The position numbers and the translations under genes are program-made. The notes under the pieces are model-generated. The model searched no databases and was not told the DNA's origin. It worked only from the letters and a program-made list of their open reading frames with translations. From Obelidium mucronatum (taxonomy: Eukaryota; Chytridiomycota; Chytridiomycetes; Chytridiales; Chytriomycetaceae), in the NCBI GenBank assembly GCA_025765595.1, contig JAIVFH010000013.1, positions 372,001 through 436,000 on the forward strand: DNA of 64,000 bases, written 5' to 3'. Positions 11,669 to 21,920 of the stretch are shown here, one piece after another (positions within the stretch are counted from its first letter, which is position 1; every line of letters starts with the position of its first letter).

Positions 11669-12885
11669 TCAGTGTTGAAGAGCCAGAGCGTTCTATAAAA
11701 AACGGCGTTTAAACCACATGTCATTTGCAGTAGGCCGAAACTCACGTGGGCAATCACTTCCTGCAACCATTTCGGTGCAGCGATTGGGCAAGTAGCTTCA
11801 ATAATACTGCGAATCGGATACGATTTTGAGATTCCAGATGGTCTAAAGATTGGCACAAGCTTTTTGGGCGGTTTTTCGTGAGATGATGAGGCGCCCGTTG
11901 GCAGTTCAAAGACGGGATACTTGTTGATTGTATATCCACAGCAAGAAGACGGTTTGAATGGATTGGATATGGATCCGTTTCCTTTTTCTTTCTTTGGAGG
12001 TGTTTTTGGTGCCGCTTTTCCGTCACCAATCAAACCCAAAAACGAGTTGAAGAAATCAAGCCTCGCGCTGCTTGAGATAAAGGCACGCTCTCCAATCATT
12101 CTTTTTTTGCTTTCTAGACGATCTTTCTATTTGTCGATTTTTTTTAATAACACGTATTCCCTAAAGGGAGACATACTCTTTCTGCAGTCAGGACACTGTC
12201 GTACGGCTCCGAAACATATTCGTAGTATTTTCCAATTGTTACATTGGCGTATCCGTATCCGGTTCCCTTCTTTGGAGGTCTCGTTAAAAAGTTTGGTTTC
12301 GATTCAGGTTTCTGCTTAGGTGGAGCAGGTGGCAGTTCCAAATTCTTTCCCTTATTCGGTAAAGGATATTGTTGATCAATTGTTCCCCATTGAGATCCTG
12401 AACCGGATCTGTATTTTGAAAGAAACGGTTATGACTTTTCCTCTGATGTTGGTTGGACTTAACGGTTTTGGTGGAACTGACGACGGTTTGAAGGGTAAAT
12501 TAACTATATTCTTTTCCTTTTGCTGTAAACGATATCTTCGTCTAAGAACAACAAGGATCCGTATATGGCTCGTTCTGTAGATGTAATTGAGGAGACACGT
12601 CTCCCAAATTACGCAACAAACCTCAAAGAGTCTGATGAACTGCTTGTCAAAATAAACATCTCTTGTATCATGTCCGCGCTTATTTGGAGATGTTTGAAAT
12701 TGCTTTCCCTTGACTCTGCTCAACAATGTGTTTTCTTTGTGCAAACGGTTTGCCTTTGAACGTGTCCTTTTGGAATACAAGTGCTCACCATTCTTTTTTC
12801 CAGTGAACGGCTCGTTTGTTGATATATAGGAAGCCTCAGTGAAGATTCCCATACGATCCAGATCTGGCTTCTTGTCATTGGGCAT
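11669..12885 (-). CDS. CFAP96: CFAP96 (C4orf47-type) cilia- and flagella-associated protein
   Basis: The start at 12885 gives MPNDKKPDLDRMGIF, matching the conserved N-terminus of this family. Later exons carry DVYFDKQFIRLFE, EPYTDP, NLPFKPSSVPPKP, PPKKGTGYGYANVTIGK, ISNPFKPSS and IFRPSGISKSYPIRSI, in the same order as in animal CFAP96 (DUF4586). Introns are placed at about 12737-12793, 12565-12610, about 12405-12467, 12098-12155 and 11693-11745; the stop is at 11669-11671. The protein is found only in organisms with cilia or flagella and localises to the axoneme or centrosome. Frame slips are needed at about 12550 (within TTGTTGTT) and at the A7 run near 12088. Its presence points to a fungus with flagellated zoospores. 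Confidence 0.85.
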
Positions 12886-12995
12886 TGTGGGCTGTGTATT
12901 GCAGAATTGACAATGGAACTTTTTTTTTGCGACCAGTAAATATAGCAACAAAAATCAACCTGGTACGAAATAGAATAATGATTTGTGCTTTTATT

Positions 12996-15900
12996 TCAAG
13001 ATGCAGCAGAAAATGATGCCAATAACTCTTTCAGACTGTCGTGTTCCGGAGTTCCCTCGTATGAATCCTTGGTCCGACTGATGAACGTCCTCAACGCAGT
13101 TCTAGCTTGGTATTTCCAATCTGCACATACTGGAACCAATACTGGTTTTTCCTCAACATCTACTTCGGTATGTTCTTCCACCCGTGGACTTGCCTCCAAT
13201 GGCCCGAACTCCCTGTACCCTTCCGCCAGTCTCTCTGTAACATTGGCGCCCAATTTGAACAACACGCCATTGTTGGCCAAATCAGGAGCATGCAAGTAAA
13301 CTCGATAAGCCTTTTGCAAGTAGTCCAGTGCCAGAACGTATCGCTCCTGACTCGTGTAAAATTGGGCACATAATGTGAACAACTTGGCACTCCCGCTCAT
13401 CTTATTAACTACACCGTCTAAAAGTAGCGAAATTTGCTTGACTTGAGCGGATGCTGTAGTTCCATCGGCAGCTTGCATGTCATGGACCACGGCATTCACC
13501 AAGATCTCAAGACACCCCAAGTCAATCAAACTATCTGGGTTCTTGGCAAGCTCTGCCGCACGTGCAGGGCTGGATCGGATCTCAAAAATTCGATGCATTG
13601 CTCGAACAGACTCGGCGAACTCTCCCAAATCCAACGAAATAAAGAGATAATTGTCCCATATCCGAGCATTATCGTGGTGTTGACGAAGTGCCTCACGCAA
13701 AGCTCGCCAGGCGTCTCGTTTCTTGGATTGTTTTACGTACACATTGGCCAGATTAGTCCAAGCTTCTCCGTTATCGCTGTTGATGAGAACCGTCTTGAGG
13801 AAGGCGCGTTGAGCCGTGGCCCAGTCTTCACAACGTAATGCGGCACATCCCATCACAAACCAACTATTTTCATAGAGAGGATTGATAGAAAGCGCCAAAT
13901 CATAGCATTTGACACTCTCGACAAAATCCCCAGTTCGAAAGTGTGACGCTCCCAACGACCGCATGGCCTCGCGAATACCTTTTGTTTGAGATTTCCCAGG
14001 CATACGTATAATGATGAATTTCTTTCGTAATATCTCCGAGGAGACAGTGTAGTTTTGGGGAATCAGGAGACGGATTCGAGCTGCTTTTCTGACAATTTCT
14101 TCGGCTTCTTTCGATTTCTCCAGCATTTGGAGACAAGAAACGACATTGTCCCAAAGCTCCAGGCGTTCGAAGATTTCCAATGCTGACTTGACGACACCCA
14201 AACCAACAAGACGGTCCCCCAATTCACTCTGTTAATAGTTTTCAATAAATAACGCACAAAGAAGAGGAAGGAACAGAAGTTTAAAAAGTGTGATGTAGAA
14301 CAAAGCGGAGGCACTCTAATGGCGGTGGCGCACAATCAAGTGTACTATGGCTGTGCATTTGTGTGGGCACTACTGCATAGCGAAAATAACATAAAGACAC
14401 AAACGACCCTACAAATCCTTGAAATAAAACATCTCAAGGGGAATGAGGACAGGTAGAAAAACTATGGATTATACTAACTCCAATTCCCTCCTGTTAAAGA
14501 GGCAATCAAAGCATTCAAACCAAAGCCTGAACGATCGTTTGGTCGTAATGCCGGAATAAAACGGTGCGCAAGGATGGGGAAAGTATGACGAAACCAACCT
14601 CGAGTTCCCATTTAGAAGGAATACTGATTGTGTAGATGTGATTCAAACGCTCAGATGGTGTAGAATCATGCTCTGCGGCCATTTGATCAACAATTGCTTG
14701 AAGTTGTAGAACGGCACGCTCAGCGGTTCGAGATTTATGCGCTTCAAGCCTGCAACGCAAGAGAAGCCCCATAGTATATACCATCCAATTGTTTGGATTC
14801 TCTAAGACCCTCTATTTAAAAGTTGGGCGTTAGAAAAAGCTCTTCCCAAAAAAGCAAAGACTTACGGCAACAAACGGCTTCATTTGCTCAGTCGTCAGAC
14901 CGTCAGCTGGATTTTCGTTTTTAACATTAAGGCTGTAATGAGAAGGCACGATTAACAAGATGAAAGGAGAGAGTAACAAAAAGGACAACGAACCACATCG
15001 CCAACAGAATGCATTGATCAATAACATGCAAGTTTCCGCCCTTTGACTTCAAGTCCGTGTAATCGATATTTTCAAGCAGAGTATCGTCATTTAAGGCCAA
15101 GTTCTCAGGCATAACAAGCTCGTCTTTGGCCTCCGTTTTCGCAGCACTCAAATCCTTGCTTTCGGCAATAACAACCAATTGAGTCACATCAAAAGTTTGA
15201 AACTTTGTTCGTTTTCCCAGGGCGCCCGTCAAATTCCATTCGAGTTGCGTCGCATGTTGTGCTTTTTTGAACTCAATCTAAAAAAAGAAAAAAAAAATGA
15301 GTAAAAAAAAGGCATAGAAAGTAAAAGCTGAATAAATAAATAAACATACCAGCGCCTTGGCATTTCGGTCGTAATAATGGTGGATCAAGCCAACTTCCAC
15401 ATGGAAACGAGCTTTCACTTCTGCCGCAACTTGGACATCCAAGAAATCCAAAGAAGCCAGTGAATTTTCCACCAAATCCACCATTGAGAGAATCGAATCG
15501 TTTAAAGTGTTTGATGCATTATCCAGAAGCCTTTGCTGAACGAAAAGTGCTCGAAGCTTCCACCATGCTGCTGTTGGAACAGTGGAAGAAACCTTATCAA
15601 AGTGGTCTACTAGAATCAATTTGGCGAATGCAACATTGAGGAGACATGGGGCCAAATGGTACGCATCTTCTCCATCTTCTGAGAGAAGTTTCAAAACAGC
15701 CTTGTTGAGATTCGATTGTCCCTAATTTTTTGTTTCTATCAGCTTTCTTATTTTGCAAACCAAGTTAGCGCCCTTCGTACCTGTGTCTTGAATAATTCAG
15801 GAAGGAACTCTAGCAAGTCAAAGTCAAGTGCGGGCCCGGTCCAAGCTGCCTGCATGAAAGATCCCAGCAGCGATGTTCCGATTTTCACAAGCTCGGATTG

Positions 15901-16169
15901 CTTTGATGAACCGTCACCTTCGGTGGGGCTTGAATCCAGAAAGTCAGCCACGCAAGTGGAGATGTAAGATGTGAGGTCTGGAGTGTTTGGCATGTCAATA
16001 AAGGCGCAACAGACATCCGATGAACCACACCTAACGGGTCTTCGATCAGTGTTGTTGGATGAAAGAAACTGCTGTTTCTCGTAAGTATAATCTTAAAGTC
16101 GGCATAGTTTTCGTCTTTAGAGCTTTGATGAATTCGTTGCCATTCGGAGACAACAGCAGCTGAAGACAT
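12996..16169 (-). CDS. TTC27: TTC27 / Emw1-like TPR protein
   Basis: Exons run from an ATG at 16169 (exon 1 to 16031) through several short introns to a stop at 12996, giving a protein of roughly 850 residues. The TPR-rich C-terminal half contains GDRLVGLGVVKSALEIFERL, NSWFVMGCAALRCEDWATAQ, GEAWTNLANVYVKQSKKRDAW and NARIWDNYLF, the signature segment of the TTC27 family (Emw1 in yeast). The family is linked to cell-wall integrity in yeast and to TTT-type co-chaperone functions; the exact activity is unsettled. I see no frame break. The intron at 14229-14598 is 370 bp, far longer than the 48 to 60 bp typical here. Confidence 0.9.
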
Positions 16170-17171
16170 TTTTTGAAAACTGAAAGAAAAAAGAAAAGAA
16201 GTCCATAGAAAGTTTATTCAATAACTGTATCAATTCAAGGTGTATAATTACTTTGAGTAATGATCCACACTAAACAACGCCCGTACTAGCTATTTGAACA
16301 GCTCGAGACGTCTATGTGAAAGATGAATACTAAACGTTCTTTGAAATTGGTCGGCGATCAGTTACAGGCTCTTCAAAAGAAAAAAGCAACGTCTCAGGGA
16401 TTGTTCACCATTTTCGATAAATCATTATTATTCACGAAATGTTCATTTGTAATCATCGACATTGCTGACAATTTTGGTAACGCCGTGACTCGAACCCTGG
16501 TCGCGACAGCAACCCATCCCAGCCAAAATGGTTAGACCAAAAGTATCCCAATGAAGTCAAGGATTGTAACAACTATTGTATGTCTCATTAGTCCCATTCA
16601 AATAGATAATCCCCAACAACACCTCCAGCGCTCGCAAATCTTTAAATCACTTTCAAACTATCTTGATCCGAAAGCTGTTCTAACCGATGCATCACGGCTT
16701 CTTTAAACTAAACGCCACAAACTGCAGCTGAAGGAAGAAAATAGAAGAATAAAAAAAAGAAAGAAAGTGTATTATTGTCATGTAGATGCATTGGCATGGG
16801 TCGCGTAAAACATGGTGCTATGAAAGTCGAAATCATGTTTCAAATCTTCAATGCAAAAGAGACTATTTTTACACTGATTATTCTGGTACCAGTGCTTGAT
16901 ACACGTTGAGGTTATTTAAAACAAGTCTTCCGAGTTGGATGGGACTCTGTAAGGGTTTTTTTTCTTTCGGCAATTAAAACCGTAGCTTCCTTAATTTAAA
17001 ACTGTCTCGTGTAATAGCTTGTTTTTGTTGGACGGAAGGGTAAAATTTCATTCACACCAAGCAAGGAATTCATTGGCAAAAGTCATTATGAACTGGATAA
17101 AAAACAAAGGCCCAAATGACCCATTTCCGTGTTCATAGAAAAAACCCCCAAACCAGATTTGTCGCGGGCTC
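16170..17171. other. 1-kb intergenic stretch, no gene supported
   Basis: This gap lies between TTC27 (start 16169, minus) and the secreted-protein gene (start 17172, plus), so it holds two outward promoters. A 70-codon frame at 16323-16535 has no recognisable content and I do not call it. A B-box-like GGTTCGAGTC on the minus strand near 16490 is not part of a foldable tRNA. A short inverted repeat (ATTTTGGT...ACCAAAA) surrounds it. AT-rich runs dominate from 16740 to 17040. Confidence 0.5.
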
Positions 17172-18113
17172 ATGTTGATGTCATCTTTTCTTTCGTCTGT
17201 GCTCCTCCTTTCTACATCCGTCGCGGCCTTTTCAAATGGAACCCTCTTGGTACATAACCACACTCCACCCTCTCAACCCCACCTCAAAACTGACACTCAC
17301 ACTCATACCTGCTTTTATTTAGCCAGGATACCTTTGCGGAAGTGTAGGGGATGGAATGCCCAAGTCTCTCGGCGGATGTCTTGCAATTCATGAACAAGCC
17401 AAAAGCAGCAGGCCTCGTCATTGCAAACTACCACAACCAAAACTCAATAACTCCGCAAACCGATGTTGCCAAAACCACCTCCACGATGACAAAGATTGCT
17501 GCCGGCGCCGCTGTCCCTCTGAACTGTCCAAACCGCAGGGAACAGACCCGAAAGCGCCGCTGATTGGTTTGCTGCTCTTTGCTACTGACGATAACGGACA
17601 AAAAATCGGAACCTTCTCTCAAATGAGTACAAGCATGGCGCCGTTCCCGGGTTGTTCTCAGCCTGGATCCACCTGATATTGTTGGGATTGTTCACGCGAC
17701 CACACTGGATGATGGGAAAGCGGACGATGCCGTCAATAAGGAAACCTGGAATCATTTGGAATGCGCCATCTGCCTTGTTTACGAAAACAATCACGTTTGG
17801 TGGGTTGGCTGTGACTGAGACTGGGTTTGGATTCCACAGTACAACGTTCCAAGTCGATGGGACTATGCAAGCACCAGCTGTTGGGAACTTTATGCCAAAT
17901 GCGCCCATGCCCAACAGAGTTCTGAAGGTGAGTTTTTTTTTTATAAACACGAAAAAACTTGTAATTTCTCACTTCCATTGTGTTTTTCGCCAGTGTTTCC
18001 CAAAAGGGCAAGTTCCAAAAGGTCTTTTAGGACAAATGGTTACTGGAGGTTCAATTGGAGTTGCCTCGAATATGACGCCACCTCCAATGCCACCGATGGG
18101 CAAGAGCACGTAG
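17172..18113 (+). CDS. Secreted protein, Reeler-like, frame broken
   Basis: The ATG at 17172 begins a signal peptide (SSFLSSVLLLSTSVAAFSNG). Introns are read at about 17250-17321 (GTACAT...TTTAG) and about 17930-17993 (GTGAGT...GCCAG), and the last exon ends at a TAG at 18113. Fragments in three frames combine into one plausible product: GYLCGSVGDGMPKSLGG, AAGLVIANYHNQNSI, PLIGLLLFATDDNGQKIGTF, APFPGC, WNAPSALFTKTITFGGLAV. The order (CGS..GDG, FKGFLLxA-like segment, PFPGC, W.AP) resembles a Reeler/spondin-type secreted domain, but the match is by eye. About three or four one-base slips (near 17385, 17525, 17686 and 17745) are needed. The C-terminal end is Met/Pro-rich. Confidence 0.5.
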
Positions 18114-18239
18114 AACACAGCCAACTCATTCCTTTTTTTTGCATGCATCCGCATTCTGTTTTTGATTTCTAATGAGATGGAGCCATATTTTTTTTCCTGT
18201 CAATACACGCTTTTACTTGCATTATTTTCTTGATTCCGT

Positions 18240-20121
18240 ATGAGAAAACTACCACTCCGTCAATGCCGAATCACGCTTCAACTGCTCTCCATCATCATAA
18301 TCGCAACAATCGCGTTACGAATAAGTCTCGGAGCTCCTGTTGACGATGCAGATGACGCCAATGATGCTGGAAACCTGTTGAAACGACATTCCAATATTCG
18401 GCACACCCTATTCGATGGGAAAAGCGGGACCCACGACGACGTAGAGGAAACCCCCGTCCATCTCAATTCAAAAATAACATCGACGACTGCGCGACCTCAG
18501 ACAACCAAACAGCGGCAGCCGCTGCTCCAAGTTCTGCCGCCGCCACCCACGTCGCCATTATTCCTGTCAACAGACCCATTGCATACTGTTTCTCGAATCA
18601 CAATGTATGATAACACGATACCCAATACAATCAATCCGTATAAAGTCTGTAATATGGAGAAGGTCTGTCAACGCGATGGGGAGACTGTATTCTACACACG
18701 CAGCCGTGAATTCACAATGCGGCTGCAAGAACTATATGTAAACTGTTGTGTAAACAAAACCGCGAATTGTCGATCATTGAGTTCGTCATCATCGTCATCA
18801 GCATTGTCTCACCATGACACGCTGTTCTGTGGATGCTTCAGCCCAGAATCCAGACTTGTGTTTGAAACAATCTCAGCAGATGATAATAAGATTGTATTTG
18901 AAAATGAGGGAGCCGCTTGGATGATTAGTCAATGGCTACAAACAAAACGCCACCATATCGCGCATTTCTCGTATTCTGTGATACAGTTCTACAATATTCA
19001 GTTACACGCACGGGAGCTGGGGTTACCCTCGCATTACAAGACTATTGTGTTTCAAGATGGGTCTGAAGAGTTTAACGCGTTTGAGCGAGATTTGTGGAAT
19101 ATTGTTGGAGAGGGGGTGTTTTCACCACCCACTGGCACTGCCGACAGCTCAAGTATCCGCTGCGGCTGCTGTTCCTTCCCTCCTTGAAGATTTTCGGTTT
19201 TTGAGAAAGAATCGGAAAGATGCAGATTACGGAACAGTGAATATGAGTGTTCCAAAACAATGTTGCTTTGAAAAACTACATGGAACGATTCGAGGAGATA
19301 TTTATGCAACTCATGTTGAAGGTATGGCTTTTTGTTTTTTCTCTTGCTTTACATCCATTAAAAAAAAACACGATAGACATGGACGCGTTCAAAAAAGCCG
19401 CCAATCGAGTCCTCCAAATCGACACAGGAACTCCTACAAGCTGTCCACCGCGAAGAATCGCTATCCTTACTCGAAAGTCTGGAATGGGCCTACGTCGAAT
19501 CATGAACCTGCCCAAAGTCATGAAATTGATACAGAAACTGATAAACAACAGTACCTAGTGGCAGCAGTACTACAAAAGCAAAGTCAAAATTCCCATCAAC
19601 AGCAGCAGAGACAAACAGAATCGAAATTGATATCATCAGCCCATCTGAAAAAGACTCGCTCCTTGACACAAGCGCAAATGTTTTCGTCCTATGGACTCAT
19701 TATCTCCTCGCATAGCTCACAGCTCACGAATCTAGTATTTGCACATGCAAACAGTGTTGTTATTGAAGTGAGTCCAATCTATAAAAGAGCGTTCCGGCAT
19801 TTGGGAGAGGTGTCTCGGGTAACGTACATCAACAGCGTTAGACATCGGCCAGTGAATGTGCCATTCAGTTTATCGAAACGGTTTGAAGAATTGTTGCCAA
19901 TGAGGAAAAAGGGGGTGGTGAAAGATGGGGAAGGATGTGACTTTGAAAGAATGTTGACAGATTTGGAGTACCGATGTGGGTTGACACAGGAAGAGCACAT
20001 TTTGTTGTCGAGGGCTGATTTTGTTGTTCATTTAAAAAAGTTTCGTGAGGCTTTGGAGGAAGGGTTGAGGCATTTAAATCGAGTGTGCGAACACGACCAG
20101 GGAAGAGGGTGGTTGAAATAA
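18240..20121 (+). CDS. GT61-like glycosyltransferase, type II membrane protein
   Basis: The ATG at 18240 opens a basic start and a membrane helix (about LLSIIIIATIALRI). The luminal part has KVCNMEKVCQRDGETVF, a Cys-rich segment (NCCVNKTANC, FCGCF), then IAILTRKSGMGLRRIMN and, near the end, IISSHSSQLTNLVFAHANS, in the place where GT61 (DUF563/EOGT-like) enzymes have HGA-LTN. One intron is read at about 19321-19376 (GTATGG...GATAG). One-base slips are needed at about 19125, 19554 and 19681. GT61 enzymes transfer GlcNAc or xylose in the secretory pathway. The loss of the usual His-Gly-Ala makes activity uncertain. A second GT61 gene lies at 40574. Confidence 0.62.
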
Positions 20122-20466
20122 AAAAAAAACTCTCCAATTGTCCAAGCATTATCGCTTTTTTGATTAAATTTGAGGCGGGGAGGCGCTGCTCACAAAAATC
20201 GAATGGAACCTTGTTACAAGGGACCGCGGCAGTGCCCCAAATGGAAACCCAAATCAAAGAAAATTTTGAGATCCGGAAAAAAATAGGGTTTCTAAAAGAT
20301 GTCAGAAAAACCGGAGCATGTGGGAGGCTACTCGCTTCTGATTGGTCAAAAGCACAAACTCACTGTAAAAAAAAAACGTATTTGGAGTCGCGACCCAAGT
20401 TGTTTGGGGTTACAGAGGAAAAAAAAAAAAGGGAAAGAAAGAAAAGAAAAGCTTCGAGTCGAACGG

Positions 20467-21439
20467 ATGCTTGCAAGACCCGCTCCTATCATCACAGCAA
20501 ATCTGGATCGTGGATACACAGCGATGCAAGCTAGTCAGGGCTCACCGCCGCCAACAACTCGATCAACACGATTGCATATTTCAAATCCGCTTTATTCTCC
20601 CGCAATGCGCACAACGAGCAACCAAGCATCGCCACTCATGGGTCACATTTCACCGTTTCTGGAACACCTTGAGCCTTCTTCGCCTGTTCAGCAACAGCAG
20701 CAACAGCATCAATTTACCTTTCCCCATAATACGGAAGCCCGAATGAGTCCACATCCGTATGAAACGCAATCGACGACAGCATCATCATCATCAAACTCAG
20801 ATCCGGGTCGTCCAAGCCAATCAGCACGTCGTCGCTCTTGTTTGGCCGAAAAACGAGCCGCCCGGACTCTGGCGGATACCTCGCCTCGCCGCTGGGACAG
20901 AGCGACGAGGCAGGCTCGGGCCCGCACCACCGGCAGCAGCGGTTCGTACTAGTTTTCTTTCTTTCTTTCTTTGAACGAAGAAATAAATAAAACACCCCAA
21001 AAAAAACAGCATGTCCTCCTCGTCCTCGAAGCGGCTCGCCACGGCGTCGCCGTCGCTGAAGGGCGTCGACGAGTCGCCGTCGCTGCGCACGCTGAACCAC
21101 AAGAAGAGCGACCAGCGGCGGCGCGAGGCGCTGCGGTCGTCGTTCACGCGGCTGCTGGCGGTGATCCCGCCGGCGCTGCAGGTCGAGGCGGCGCAGGCCC
21201 AGGCGGCGCAGGCGCAGTCGCCGCCGGCGCTCGCCGCCGCCGACGAGCTGGACGACGACGACGGCGCGCTCGACAAGGACGGCGCAAAGATGCCCAACAG
21301 AGTCGAGACAATGCAGATGACCATCAAGTACATCCACTCGCTGAAGGAGAAGAACGAGGGCCTGGACGGCCGCATCGACGGCCTGAAGCGCGAACTCGAA
21401 ATGCTGCGGTCGGCGGCGGCAGCGGCGTCGCAGCGATAG
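20467..21439 (+). CDS. bHLH transcription factor
   Basis: The C-terminal exon (from about 21010) codes a basic helix-loop-helix: a basic stretch NHKKSDQRRREALRSSFTRL, a long Ala/Gln/Asp-rich loop, and a second helix NRVETMQMTIKYIHSLKEKN running into a leucine-rich coiled segment. Upstream, a frame from an ATG at 20467 codes a Ser/Pro/Gln-rich region with a run of six Gln; an intron from about 20949 to 21010 (GTACTA...ACAG) joins it in phase so that TC+C makes Ser before the internal Met at 21011. The start could also be 21011 if the upstream frame is a separate or non-coding segment. The bHLH exon is very GC-rich and opens spurious frames on the opposite strand. Confidence 0.75.
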
Positions 21440-21920
21440 CAGCGTGTTCTCATTCGTCGAATACCCACACACACACACACATACAGTCTCTCTCTCTTAG
21501 ACCCTCTTCTTGCTTCTTATTGTAATTCTCTGCTGTCTGCAGTAAAGCCCCCGTCTATCTTTATTCTTGTGTTTTTTTTGCCTTGTTTTTTCTTTCTTTT
21601 TTTGGTTTTTTGTTCTAGTACTACATTACTATTTTCTGTTATTTGGCACGAAGTCTAATGAAATGGTATCTCTTATCCCTGACGTTTTGTTGGGTTTCCT
21701 GTTGGTTTCGTTTTGCATTTGTCAGCAACTAAATCCAGTTTGAACCCTTCACCTGGAACACAATGTTTCAGCTTCAACGCTTAGTCCGCAATCTATATTA
21801 AAACCCTTCCCATTTTATATAATGTTGCGTTCATACGATGTACCAACAAATCCAAAAAAAAAGACAAAAGATGCGAAAAGAAGAAAATCGAAGGCACGTG
21901 GTGCACAGGAGAGAAAAATT
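21440..21920. other. Convergent 3' intergenic region with (CA)n microsatellite
   Basis: This gap lies between the 3' ends of the bHLH gene (plus) and the Clr2 gene (minus). It contains a CA dinucleotide run at about 21465-21481, a CT run just after it, and T-rich tracts at 21570-21610. No coding frame or RNA gene is supported. Confidence 0.6.

Noticed and set aside
16323..16535. A 70-codon frame in the 1-kb gap
   Set aside because: There is no signal, domain or splice context, and its composition is like the surrounding non-coding sequence.
16455..16560. Possible tRNA on the minus strand with B-box GGTTCGAGTC
   Set aside because: The T-stem does not pair, the distance to the acceptor is wrong and no anticodon arm is present.
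17582..17950. A 122-codon minus frame with protein-like composition
   Set aside because: It is antisense to the secreted-protein gene, whose signal peptide, introns and stop are coherent on the plus strand. Because that gene has frame breaks, I hold this rejection with moderate confidence.
20714..21480. Antisense frames of 219 and 254 codons over the bHLH exon
   Set aside because: They are GC-rich shadow frames. The plus frame has a clear bHLH motif.
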